Origin: Clostridia bacterium
GTDB lineage: Bacteria > Bacillota > Clostridia > Christensenellales > Aristaeellaceae
Length of the DNA: 38,656 nucleotides
Assembly: GCA_017552535.1 (NCBI GenBank)
Contig: JAFZPV010000057.1
Coordinates: forward strand, 1-38,656
Reading direction: 5' to 3'
The notes under the pieces were generated by a model. The model saw nothing but the letters and a program-made list of their open reading frames with translations, was not told where the DNA came from and ran no database searches. Of this stretch, positions 23,362 to 31,460 are shown in pieces. The translations under genes were made by a program, and so were the position numbers. Within the stretch, counting starts at the first letter, position 1; each line of letters begins with the position of its first letter.

Positions 23362-24729
23362 TTACAGCTTGAATATGGCTTCGCGGATGACTTCGCACAC
23401 GGTGGGATGCGGGAACACGAACTTCTTGAGCCTCTCGGGCGGCAGCTCGGTGTCCACCATCATGGCGGCGGACAGGATCATCTCGGAGGCGTAGGAGCCC
23501 ACCAGGTGCACGCCCACCACGCGGTTTTTGTCCTTGTCCAGCACGATCTTGCAGAAGCCCTTGCCGCCGTCCACTTCGGCCACGTAGCGGCCCGCATACA
23601 TCATGGGCACGTTGACTTCCTTTACGCTCAGGCCCGCCTTCTCGGCAGCTTCCTTCGTGTAGCCCACGCTGGCCACCTCGGGATCGGTGTAGATGACCGA
23701 GGGAATGGAATTGTAGTTGATCCTGTCTTTTTTGCCCAGGATGTTGTTTACGGCCACCTCAGCCTCGCGGTAGGCGGTGTGAGCCAGCATGATCTTGCCG
23801 TTGCAGTCGCCCACGGCCCAGACGTTGGGAACGCTGGTGGCCAGGGTGTCGTCGGTGACGATGGCGCCGCGGTTCATTTCGATGTTCAGGCTTTCCAGGC
23901 CCACGCCCTTGGTGGCGGCCCGGCGGCCTACGGACAGGAGCACCTTGTCGCAGGGGCACTCGTGCTGGCCGTCCTTGTCTTCATACACCACCGCGCCGGG
24001 CTTGACGGAAAGCACCTTGGCGGAGAGCTTGAAGATCATGCCGCGCTTTTCGTACTCAGCCTCAAGCACCTTGCAGATGTCGCTGTCGGTGGGGCCGGCG
24101 ATCTTGGGCATCATTTCGATCACGGTGACCTGCACGCCCACGGAGGCGAAGTAGCATGCCATCTCCAGGCCGATCACGCCGCCGCCGATGACCGCCAGGG
24201 TCTTGGGCAGCTGGGTCTCGTCCAGGATCTCGCGATTGGTCATCACGAAGCCGCTCTCCACGCCTTCCTTCACACCGGGGATGGGCGGCACCACGGCTTC
24301 GGAGCCGCAGGCCAGGATCAGCCGGTCGCTGAAGTAGTCCTTGCCTTCGGCGCTGACTTTGAACTTGCCGTCCTGCTTGCCGTTCACCACGGCAGAAGCG
24401 CTGACCACGTTCACCTTGTTGGCGCTCATGGTCATGCCCACGCCGCTTACCAGCGTCTTGACCACCTTGGCCTTGCGCCTGATCACCTGCGCATGGTCGA
24501 AGGTCACGTTTTCGCTCTTGACGCCAAAGTTCTCGCTCTCGGTGGCGTGGCGGTAGAGCTTGGCGGAGTTGAGCAGGGTCTTGGTGGGGATGCAGCCTTC
24601 GTTCAGGCACACGCCGCCCAGCGCCCTCTTCTCGAACAGGCAGACCTTCAGCCCGCCCTGCGCGGCGCGCTCCGCGGCGAGATATCCGCCGGGGCCGCCG
24701 CCGATCACGATGAGATCAAACAAATCCAT
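23362..24729 (-). CDS. lpdA: Dihydrolipoyl dehydrogenase (E3)
   Basis: Flavoprotein disulfide reductase of 455 residues that reoxidises dihydrolipoyl-E2 and reduces NAD+. It has the FAD motif IGGGPGGYLAAERAA (9-23), the redox pair GGVCLNEGCIPTK (Cys41 and Cys46), the NAD-binding VIGGGVIGLEMACYFA, and the C-terminal HPTVCE with catalytic His441 and Glu446. All catalytic residues are present and the length is normal. It lies 21 bases from both the E2 and E1 genes with AGGAGA before the ATG, so it is dedicated to this complex. It carries no N-terminal lipoyl domain. Confidence 0.96.
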   Translation of the reverse strand: MDLFDLIVIGGGPGGYLAAERAAQGGLKVCLFEKRALGGVCLNEGCIPTKTLLNSAKLYRHATESENFGVKSENVTFDHAQVIRRKAKVVKTLVSGVGMTMSANKVNVVSASAVVNGKQDGKFKVSAEGKDYFSDRLILACGSEAVVPPIPGVKEGVESGFVMTNREILDETQLPKTLAVIGGGVIGLEMACYFASVGVQVTVIEMMPKIAGPTDSDICKVLEAEYEKRGMIFKLSAKVLSVKPGAVVYEDKDGQHECPCDKVLLSVGRRAATKGVGLESLNIEMNRGAIVTDDTLATSVPNVWAVGDCNGKIMLAHTAYREAEVAVNNILGKKDRINYNSIPSVIYTDPEVASVGYTKEAAEKAGLSVKEVNVPMMYAGRYVAEVDGGKGFCKIVLDKDKNRVVGVHLVGSYASEMILSAAMMVDTELPPERLKKFVFPHPTVCEVIREAIFKL

Positions 24730-24750
24730 ATCGCTATCTCCTAAAGCAGA

Positions 24751-26016
24751 TTATTTTGCCAGAAGCAGGGTGAACTGTTCCAGGTTCTTGCTCAGCGCCT
24801 GCACGAACTTGCTGGCGGGAGAGCCGTCCACCGCGCGGTGATCGTAGGTGAGGGAAAGGCCCATGGCGGGATAGAGTTTGATCTGGCCGTTCTCCTCGCG
24901 CACCCTCTGGGTGATGCCGCACACGCCCAGGATGGCGGTCTGCGGGGGATTGATGACGGGGGTGAACATTTCAACGCCCGTGCTGCCCAGGTTGGACACG
25001 GTGAAGGAGCCGCCCGTGAGCAGGTCGGGGCTGATGGCGCCGGAGCGCGCCGCCTCGGCCAGGGTCTTCACTTCCCTGCTGATCTCCAGCAGGCTCTTGG
25101 TGTCGGCGTTGAAGATCGTGGGCACCATGAGGCCTCTGGGGGTATCCACCGCCACGCCCAGGTTGACGTGCCTGAAGCGGCGGATGGTGTTTTCGTCGAT
25201 CATATTGGCGTTCAGGTCCGGGAAGTCCAAAAGCGTACGGCTCACGGCGTAAAGCACCATGTCGCCCAGGGTGATGCCGCCCACGTCGCCGCCAGCGGCC
25301 TTGCACTGCTTGCGGAAGGCCTGGATGGAAGTGGCGTCGAAGGTGTGGTGGTTGGTGAGCTGGGCCATGGAGTGCAGGCTGTTCATCATGCTCTTGGCGA
25401 TCGCCTTGCGGATGCCGGAGAACTTCACGTCCTCGTATTCCTGCGCGGGCGCGGCGGCAGTGGGCTGAGCAGCGGCGGCTTCTGCCTTCGGCGCAGCCTC
25501 GGCAGCCGGCATGCCGGTCTCCATGAGCTTGCGCACGTCGCGCTCGATCACACGGCCGTTGGGGCCGGTGGGCTCGGCGTACGCGGGATCGACGCCCGCC
25601 TTTTCGGCGAGATTGCGCGCCCTGGGAGAGACCTTCAGCGCGCCGTCTTCGCTTTTCGTGCTGGGGGCAGCCGCCTTGGGCGCTTCCTTGGCCGCTTCGG
25701 GCTTGGGCGCTTCTTCCGCCTTGGGCGCTTCCGCCGCGGGGGCCGCGCCGCCGGGGATCAGGTCGTCAAATTTTTCGCCCTTGGCGCCGATGGCGCACAC
25801 GTTGGTAAAGCAGGGCACCTCGTCTCCGTCCTTGAAGAAGATGGCCAGGATCTCGCCCTCTTCCGTGCTTTCGCACTCGAACGAAGCCTTGTCGGTCTCG
25901 TAGGTGTAGAGGATGTCCCCCACCTTTACCTGGTCGCCTACTTGCTTGAGCCACTTGCCGATGATGCAGGATTCAACCGTGATGCCCGCCTTCGGCATGA
26001 TCACCGCTTTTGCCAT
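24751..26016 (-). CDS. 2-oxo-acid dehydrogenase E2 (dihydrolipoamide acyltransferase)
   Basis: Core acyltransferase of the complex, 421 residues, with one lipoyl domain (1-80, lipoyl-Lys43 in ETDKAS). An Ala/Pro-rich linker (about 91-125) is followed by a peripheral-subunit-binding domain (128-165, SPRARNLAEKAGVDP and GPNGRVIERDV), a second linker, and the catalytic domain (197-421). The last carries the active-site YDHRAVDGS with His393 and Asp397. It transfers the acyl group from E1-loaded lipoate to CoA; LplA encoded next to E1 would lipoylate it. The gene starts 3 bases after the zinc dehydrogenase stop, with GGAGGAAGAG as ribosome binding site, tightly tying the complex to the sugar enzymes upstream. 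Confidence 0.95.
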   Translation of the reverse strand: MAKAVIMPKAGITVESCIIGKWLKQVGDQVKVGDILYTYETDKASFECESTEEGEILAIFFKDGDEVPCFTNVCAIGAKGEKFDDLIPGGAAPAAEAPKAEEAPKPEAAKEAPKAAAPSTKSEDGALKVSPRARNLAEKAGVDPAYAEPTGPNGRVIERDVRKLMETGMPAAEAAPKAEAAAAQPTAAAPAQEYEDVKFSGIRKAIAKSMMNSLHSMAQLTNHHTFDATSIQAFRKQCKAAGGDVGGITLGDMVLYAVSRTLLDFPDLNANMIDENTIRRFRHVNLGVAVDTPRGLMVPTIFNADTKSLLEISREVKTLAEAARSGAISPDLLTGGSFTVSNLGSTGVEMFTPVINPPQTAILGVCGITQRVREENGQIKLYPAMGLSLTYDHRAVDGSPASKFVQALSKNLEQFTLLLAK

Positions 26017-26019
26017 TTT

Positions 26020-27288
26020 TTACTCTTCCTCCTTCGCGAGCGTACTGAGCAGATAGTCTTCGGCCTCTTTGTTCCACAGGCCGTTGGTTTTGGCGGTCAG
26101 CTCCGCCAGGTGCGCGTACATGGGATCGGTCTTGCCCTTTTCTTCAAAGTCCGCAATGGCGGTCAGGGGCATGTTGATGTGGGTGTAGATCAGCTTTTTG
26201 CCGCCCGGGATCTTGGGCAGGTTCAGCGTGGTGTCGATCACCGCGTCGATGCCGCCGATATGGGTCACCAGCGCCGCGGGCGTGAGCTTGCCCTCGCCCA
26301 TCATCTTCAGGCACTCCGCCATATCGTCGGTGTTGCCGCCGGAGGTGCCGCAGATGTGGGTGGAGCCGTAATGCACGTTGTAGAAGTTCAGTTTGGCGTA
26401 AAAGTCCTTGCGGGCGGGGCCGGCAAAGAAATTCAGGCAGCCGTCCGTGCCCAGGATGGCGTCGGCCTGCTCCACCACGGGGGTGACGGGCGCAAAGCAC
26501 ACCACGTCGTCGTAGCCGGTGCCGCCCGTGAGCTCGCGCAGCGCGGCCACCGGGTCTTCAAACTTGCCGGTGTTCACGTAGTGCAGTTCCACGCCCTGCT
26601 CTTTGGCCTTCTCCACGGTGTGGATGGACGCCGCCCGGTCCAGGCGGGACTGGTCGATATCCGTGATCACCAGAAGCGAAGGACGGCGCTCGGTGTGCAG
26701 GATGTAGTCGATGGCGGCCAGGCCCATGGGGCCGACGGACGCCAGCAGGGCCATCTTGCCCTTTTCACGGATGCCCATGAAGTGCTCGTAGCAGCCGTTC
26801 CTGGTGTGGTACATGGCCTTGAAGGTGCCCGCCACGCAGGACAGCGGCTCAGACAGGGACGCGCCGAAATAGTTGTCGCCTTTGTACTCCAGCAGGCAGC
26901 CGGTCTCCATGAACTCCCGCGGGATCACGATGTAGGTGGCGTCGCCGCCGATGGTGCGGTAGCTGTAGCCGGGGGCCCACATGGTGCCCTTGTAGTTGAT
27001 GTTGGGCTGGATGGCGAAGCGCATGCCCACATGGTATTTGTCCTGCCACTCGCTGCCCACCTTCAGGATCTCGCCGCAGAACTCGTGGCCCATGATCGTG
27101 GGGTTCGTGGCCACGTCCTTGGGCACGCGCTTGTGCTCGGCGCCCTGCTCGGCGCACTTGTAGGTGGACATGCAGATGGAGTCGCAGATGACCTTGGCCA
27201 GGATCTCGCCGTCCTTGATCTCGGGCAGCTCGAAGGATTCCAGCCGCAGGTCTTCCTTTCCGTAGAGTCTTACCGCCTTGGTTTTCAT
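26020..27288 (-). CDS. Zinc-dependent dehydrogenase, L-sorbose-1-phosphate reductase-like
   Basis: Medium-chain dehydrogenase/reductase of 422 residues, longer than typical alcohol dehydrogenases (about 350) and matching the SorE-type sorbose-1-phosphate reductase group. Zinc-site residues are visible in CDSICMSTYKCAEQ (about 35-48) and GHEFCGEIL. The nucleotide-binding region follows at LLASVGPMGLAAIDY, although the usual GxGxxG is degenerate. These enzymes reduce or oxidise phosphorylated ketoses and polyols. PHP ends 1 base upstream and E2 starts 3 bases downstream, so translation is coupled on both sides. Substrate is inferred from family resemblance only; no sorbose PTS genes are in the window. 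Confidence 0.8.
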   Translation of the reverse strand: MKTKAVRLYGKEDLRLESFELPEIKDGEILAKVICDSICMSTYKCAEQGAEHKRVPKDVATNPTIMGHEFCGEILKVGSEWQDKYHVGMRFAIQPNINYKGTMWAPGYSYRTIGGDATYIVIPREFMETGCLLEYKGDNYFGASLSEPLSCVAGTFKAMYHTRNGCYEHFMGIREKGKMALLASVGPMGLAAIDYILHTERRPSLLVITDIDQSRLDRAASIHTVEKAKEQGVELHYVNTGKFEDPVAALRELTGGTGYDDVVCFAPVTPVVEQADAILGTDGCLNFFAGPARKDFYAKLNFYNVHYGSTHICGTSGGNTDDMAECLKMMGEGKLTPAALVTHIGGIDAVIDTTLNLPKIPGGKKLIYTHINMPLTAIADFEEKGKTDPMYAHLAELTAKTNGLWNKEAEDYLLSTLAKEEE

Positions 27289-27289
27289 G

Positions 27290-28459
27290 TCAATCCTCCC
27301 TGATCTCCTGTTTTACCAGTTTCCACGCGGCGTCCACTAAATGATGAAACATGGGCTCCGCCAGTTCCTTGCATATGAAGCTCTGCCGGGAGGAGTTGAT
27401 GTCCTCGCCGGAGATCTGCGTAAAGCCGTATTCGCCGCACAGGCCCATCAGCCTTTCCAGCTGGGCGCGGGTATTGCGGCTGGGCATGAAGGTGACGCCC
27501 TTCACCCCCGCTTTCCTGAGGTAGGAAAGCAGCTCTTCCAGATAATCGTCCTCAAACTTCTGGGCCTTTTTGTCGCCCGTCACGCTGTCGCCCACGTCGC
27601 CCAGGTACGCGTAGCACAGGGTGGCGCCGATGTCGTTTGCAAAAGCGACCGCCTCGGAGAGCGTCATCATCTCCCGGTCCGCGGGGATATAGGTGCGCTG
27701 GTTCAGCTCGCTCTTCATCACGCCCAGCAGGTCGTAGGCGAAGTGCTCGCTTTTTATATCCTTCAGGCGCTGCTGTATCTTTTCGGAGGGCGTGATCTTC
27801 AGTTCGTCCGTGAGGAAGGAAAGCACGTTCTGCGCGCCGACTTTTTCGATGAGCCTGAGGCTCAGCGCGTACAGAAGATGCCTCTCGGTCACGGTGCCGC
27901 CCTGCTCGTACATGCTCAGGGGAAGCACGTCCCGGTCAAAATCCAGGCTGAAGCCGTAGGGGCGCATGACAGAGTTGATCTTATCGGTCATCAGGCGGTT
28001 GCGGTCGTTTCTGAGCGCCGCCAGGGCGTGCAGCTTGCTTTGCGCCTTTTCAAAGCTTTCACAGGGCACGGAGTGGAAAGCCATGTACGCCGCACCGGCC
28101 TGGTCGGGATGGTTGGTGCGCCGGTTTTCAAAGGGCGTGCCCTTCAGGGATACGCGGGCCTCGAAGCCGCAGGTGGTGCCCATGCCCGCGATTTTTCCCG
28201 CCTCGCGGAATTCCTCCGCTCCCGCGATGGAATCGTGGTCCATGATGCCGCAGGTGAGCAGGCCCTCCGCCCGGGCGAAGTACACCGCCGCCGTAGGCGA
28301 ATAGGGCGAGAAGGAATAGGTGGTATGGATGTGGTTGTTGGCGAACTCCGGCCGGGCAACGGGCTTTTCGGTCTCGGCAGAGATGATCTTCCTCAGGTTG
28401 CCGAGCCGCTCCTTGGCCGAAGGCGCGTTCAAAAGCGAAAGGATTTCCTGTTTGTTCAT
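27290..28459 (-). CDS. PHP-domain protein (putative phosphoesterase)
   Basis: A 389-residue protein with an N-terminal PHP domain. Metal ligands are seen in NNHIHTTYSFSPYSP (about 41-55) and IMDHDSIAG (about 72-80), and a later GEDINS near the C-terminus provides another acidic ligand. PHP enzymes use two or three metals to hydrolyse phosphoesters. Similar PHP proteins occur beside SDR, aldolase and sugar kinase genes in Clostridia, so dephosphorylation of a sugar phosphate is likely but not proven. It starts with AAAGGG before the ATG, after a 112-base gap that holds a heptad-repeat element, and abuts the zinc dehydrogenase. Confidence 0.83.
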   Translation of the reverse strand: MNKQEILSLLNAPSAKERLGNLRKIISAETEKPVARPEFANNHIHTTYSFSPYSPTAAVYFARAEGLLTCGIMDHDSIAGAEEFREAGKIAGMGTTCGFEARVSLKGTPFENRRTNHPDQAGAAYMAFHSVPCESFEKAQSKLHALAALRNDRNRLMTDKINSVMRPYGFSLDFDRDVLPLSMYEQGGTVTERHLLYALSLRLIEKVGAQNVLSFLTDELKITPSEKIQQRLKDIKSEHFAYDLLGVMKSELNQRTYIPADREMMTLSEAVAFANDIGATLCYAYLGDVGDSVTGDKKAQKFEDDYLEELLSYLRKAGVKGVTFMPSRNTRAQLERLMGLCGEYGFTQISGEDINSSRQSFICKELAEPMFHHLVDAAWKLVKQEIRED

Positions 28460-28487
28460 ATATGATCCCTTTCAGAAAAGGATTGCT

Positions 28488-28576
28488 GGAGAGTGCGGAG
28501 TGCAGAGTTTTAATGGTTAGTGTGCACCAAAAAGCATTCAAAACTCCCGACTCCTAACTCCCGACTCCAAACTAAT
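28488..28576. repeat. Heptad-repeat element with inverted ends, short copy
   Basis: Three 7-base units ending GAGT (28488-28508) and four or five inverted units ending ACTC (28539-28576) surround an inner segment with TTAATGGTTAG and ATTCAAAAC. The inner segment and heptads match the right part of the element at 31461-31720. It lies between the SDR stop codon (28572-28574, inside the last unit) and the PHP start, within one operon. It could fold as a hairpin in the mRNA. Confidence 0.7.
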
Positions 28577-29444
28577 TCAGCATCACCTGGCCGCCGGTCA
28601 CGGGGATGGCCTGGCCGGTCTCGTACTTCTGCTCCACGCAGTAGGTCAGGGCCAGGGCCACGTCGCTGGGCAGGCAGCCGCGCTTGATCAGGGACTTGGA
28701 AAGGTAGTAGGCCTTCACGTCCTCCACGGTCTTGGCTCCGGGCACCTTGCCCGCGTTCAGATACTGCACGAACAGGCCCTTCACCGGATCGCTCCACAGC
28801 GGCCCGTCGTAGTAGTTGCCGGGGCAGATGGAATTGACCTTGATGTTGAAAGGCGCCAGCTCCAGCGCAAAGGACTGGGTGAGGCCGATGCCGCCGAACT
28901 TGCCGCCCGCGTAGGCGAAGTTGTTCTTGCTGCCCTCCAGGCCGCTCTTGGAGTTGATCTGGATGATGTCGAAAAACAGGCTGCTGTCCGCCTCGAACTG
29001 CGCCTTCATGATGCCGGAAGCGTATTTGGCGCAGAGGAAATAGCCGTTGTAATTGATTTTGGTCACGAAGTCGAACTTGGCGGGGATCATTTCGTCCAGG
29101 CTGCCCGCGATGGCGACGCCCGCATTGGCCACCAGGATGTCCAGGCCGCCGAAGACCTCTACGGTCTTGACCACCATCTGCTCCACGCTCTCGGGATCGC
29201 TCACGTCCACCTTGGCCCAGGTGGCGTGCTCGCCGAATTCCTCGGCCACCTTGGCGGCCAGCTGGTCGTTCAGGTCCGCAACCACGATGGAAGCGCCTTC
29301 CTTCAGCATCTCCTTGGCGATGCCGTAGCCGAAACCCTGGGCCGCGCCCGTGACGATGGCGATCTTTCCGGCCAGGCGTCCGCTGGTCGCCGGGCGGACG
29401 TGCACGTTCTTTGCCGCAAGTACCTTTGCTTCTTCGAAAGTCAT
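28572..29444 (-). CDS. SDR oxidoreductase, sorbitol-6-phosphate dehydrogenase / RhaW-like
   Basis: Classical short-chain dehydrogenase of 290 residues with TGAAQGFGYGIA at about 32-43, NAGVAIAGS, catalytic Tyr/Lys in NFAYAGGKFG, and a C-terminal TGGQVMLN. The end pattern (VPGAKTVEDVKAYYLSK, YETGQAIPVTGGQ) resembles sorbitol-6-phosphate 2-dehydrogenases and the SDR half of class-II-aldolase/SDR fusions of the RhaEW (YuxG) type. It likely oxidises or reduces a polyol or ketose phosphate, or the aldehyde from the aldolase, with NAD(H). It follows the aldolase by 30 bases, GGAGG before the ATG. The aldolase-SDR pair looks like a split version of that fusion. Confidence 0.85.
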   Translation of the reverse strand: MTFEEAKVLAAKNVHVRPATSGRLAGKIAIVTGAAQGFGYGIAKEMLKEGASIVVADLNDQLAAKVAEEFGEHATWAKVDVSDPESVEQMVVKTVEVFGGLDILVANAGVAIAGSLDEMIPAKFDFVTKINYNGYFLCAKYASGIMKAQFEADSSLFFDIIQINSKSGLEGSKNNFAYAGGKFGGIGLTQSFALELAPFNIKVNSICPGNYYDGPLWSDPVKGLFVQYLNAGKVPGAKTVEDVKAYYLSKSLIKRGCLPSDVALALTYCVEQKYETGQAIPVTGGQVMLN

Positions 29445-29474
29445 TTTTCTGCCTCCGTTATATTGGTTCCCGGT

Positions 29475-30524
29475 TTATTTGGTTACCGATTTGCGGTAGC
29501 TTTCCACTTCCCAGCCCACAATGAAGTCCACCAGCTCCTGGTCCATGGGCTTCGCGCCGCCGAAAGCCTCGGCGTACACGACGATCTTCATGGCGTCCTT
29601 CACCAGCGTCATGCAGTTGTCCGCGGCCTTCTGGGTGTCGCCCAGGGCGTAGATGCCCTTGCCGCGCATCACGATCACGTTGGCGTCGATGCTGTTCAGG
29701 CAGTTTTCGCAGTTGGCGAATTTCACGCGGGGGCCGCAGTACACGATCTGATCGGGGTTGAAGGGCTTCATGATGGGCGCGGCAGCCTCGGGGCTGGCGG
29801 CAAAGCGCAGCGCGGTGGGGCTGGCGTTGAAATTGACGTACTGTTTGCCGCTGAAACGGCGGATCTTATCCTCGTAGCCGGGCTCCTCGGCGTCGGATTC
29901 CACGTCCGGCTTTTCCTTCACGCAGGCGTTCAGGGCGTTGAGCATGCCGTTCAGGTGCACGGCCAGGTCTTCCACGGTGTCCGCGCCGAAGAACACGCCG
30001 TGGTTCTCCAGCAGCACGGTCTTGATGGGCCGGGCAGAAGCGTCGAACACGTCCTTCATGATCTTGGCCAGCGTATAGCCCGGCTTGCAGGCGGGAACCC
30101 ACACCACGCTGTCGCCGAACAGGCGGCGGCACTCGCTTTCGCCGTTTTGAGAGCAGGTGAGGCCGTTCACCAGCGCCGGATGCAGGTGCAGAACGAACCT
30201 CTGAGGGAACAGCGCGTGCAGAAGCGCCTCCACGCTGGGCCGCTTGCTCTCCTCGCCGGGCAGCTTGGCCAGGGCGCAGTCGTGCACGAATTTCGCCTCC
30301 CGGGCGGCGTCGTCGGCGGGGTATTCCTCGTCAAGGATGCCCAGGAGCCTGCGCATGTCCATGCCCACGAAGGTATCCGTCACGGCGTCCTTGAGGGCGG
30401 TGCCGGAGCCCTTTACGTACATCAGGCCGTTTTCCTTCATGGAGGTGTTGCCGCCTCCGCAGGTGACCAGTTCGGCGTTGGCGCCGTAGAGCCTTGAAAA
30501 ATAAATGAGCGGTGAAAGATTCAT
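29475..30524 (-). CDS. Class II aldolase/adducin-family protein
   Basis: A 349-residue zinc aldolase-type protein, larger than simple fuculose-phosphate aldolases (about 215). Conserved parts are TCGGGNTSMK, KGSGTALKDA, the metal-binding VLHLHPALVNG, and LLENHGVFFGAD with a further His; a C-terminal extension follows. It would cleave a ketose (phosphate) to DHAP or pyruvate-type products plus an aldehyde, by family knowledge. The ATG at 30524 overlaps the DeoR stop as ATGA and has GGGGAGG upstream; the open frame further up lies within deoR and is not real. It resembles the aldolase half of RhaEW-type fusions. Confidence 0.85.
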   Translation of the reverse strand: MNLSPLIYFSRLYGANAELVTCGGGNTSMKENGLMYVKGSGTALKDAVTDTFVGMDMRRLLGILDEEYPADDAAREAKFVHDCALAKLPGEESKRPSVEALLHALFPQRFVLHLHPALVNGLTCSQNGESECRRLFGDSVVWVPACKPGYTLAKIMKDVFDASARPIKTVLLENHGVFFGADTVEDLAVHLNGMLNALNACVKEKPDVESDAEEPGYEDKIRRFSGKQYVNFNASPTALRFAASPEAAAPIMKPFNPDQIVYCGPRVKFANCENCLNSIDANVIVMRGKGIYALGDTQKAADNCMTLVKDAMKIVVYAEAFGGAKPMDQELVDFIVGWEVESYRKSVTK

Positions 30525-31300
30525 GTTCTTTTCCTCCCCTCGGCGCAGATGAGTCTTACGCCGCATTTGTCGAGAGCCTCGCGCCACTCGGAGCCCGGCT
30601 CGGTGTCCGTTACCAGGTAGTCGATCTGATTGAGTCCGCCGATGCCCGCGAAGGCCACCCGGCCGAACTTGCCGTGATCCGCGGCCAGGATCACCTGCTT
30701 GGCCGAGGCCATCATGGCGCGCTTGATCAGCGCCGTGTCCTCGTGCCGGTCGGTGAAGCCCGCCTCCATGTCGAGGCTGTCGCAGGATATGATCGCCTTG
30801 TCTACATGGTAGGAGCGCACCATGCTCTCCGCCTGATGCCCGGCGAAGGACGGCGCGCTGGGACGCTTGAGCCCGCCTGTGCACAGCACCGTCCAGCCCT
30901 GCGCGTTAGCCAGCTCGCTTACGATCTCCATGGAATTGGTGATCACGGTAATGTCCCTCAGATGCCTGAGAGCGGAGGAAACAAAAAACGAGGTCGAACT
31001 TTCATCCAGCATGATATACTCGCCGTCCGAGATGAGTTCCGCCACGGCCCGCGCAATGGCGGTCTTGGCGTTCACATCCGCGCGTTTGCGGATATCATAC
31101 GGGGTCTCCTTGCGTTCGTCCTCGTTGTACAGCGCGCCTCCGTAGGTGCGGCGCGCGATGCCGTCCTTTTCCAGCCGTTCCAGGTCGCGCCGGACCGTCT
31201 CCTCCGAGACGCCCAGGACGCGGCTGAGCTCGCTTACAGACACGCGCTTTTCGGTCTTCAGCGTTTCCGCCACGCGCTGCCTGCGCTCCAGTGCGAGCAT
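30521..31300 (-). CDS. DeoR-family transcriptional regulator
   Basis: A 259-residue repressor with an N-terminal DeoR helix-turn-helix (VSVSELSRVLGVSEETVRRD, about 20-39, then RRTYGGAL) and a DeoR C-terminal sensor domain of the ribose-5-phosphate-isomerase-like fold (VITNSMEIV, AADHGKFGRVAF). Such proteins usually sense a sugar phosphate made by the pathway they control. It is first in the long minus-strand operon, overlapping the aldolase by 4 bases, which strongly suggests it regulates that operon and itself. The ribosome binding site is GGGGGAGGTGG. Candidate operators are direct repeats at 31350-31378. Confidence 0.92.
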   Translation of the reverse strand: MLALERRQRVAETLKTEKRVSVSELSRVLGVSEETVRRDLERLEKDGIARRTYGGALYNEDERKETPYDIRKRADVNAKTAIARAVAELISDGEYIMLDESSTSFFVSSALRHLRDITVITNSMEIVSELANAQGWTVLCTGGLKRPSAPSFAGHQAESMVRSYHVDKAIISCDSLDMEAGFTDRHEDTALIKRAMMASAKQVILAADHGKFGRVAFAGIGGLNQIDYLVTDTEPGSEWREALDKCGVRLICAEGRKRT

Positions 31301-31320
31301 ACGGCCACCTCCCCCATGAT

Positions 31321-31378
31321 CTGCGCATGAAAGCGCAGTTTCATTCTATCATATCCCCTCCGGAAATGCCATATCCCC
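31321..31378 (-). promoter_or_regulatory. Candidate DeoR operator region
   Basis: CATATCCCCT occurs twice as a direct repeat, at 31350-31359 and 31370-31379, two helical turns apart. TATGAT on the minus strand (about 31347-31352) overlaps the first copy and could be a -10 box, but no good -35 was found. A CTGCGC-ATGAAA-GCGCAG hairpin lies at 31321-31338, in the leader. Confidence 0.45.
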
Positions 31379-31460
31379 TGACCGGTTTTGTGTTATTTTT
31401 TGATGTTTTTTGTGGGATTTTGTGAGATTTGGCCTGTTGCGGCTGCGCAGCAGCCGCAAC

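Noticed and set aside
24838-27303. An 821-codon plus-strand frame opposite E2 and the zinc dehydrogenase
   Set aside because: It spans the gene boundary between two clear minus-strand genes and has low-complexity composition; not a gene.
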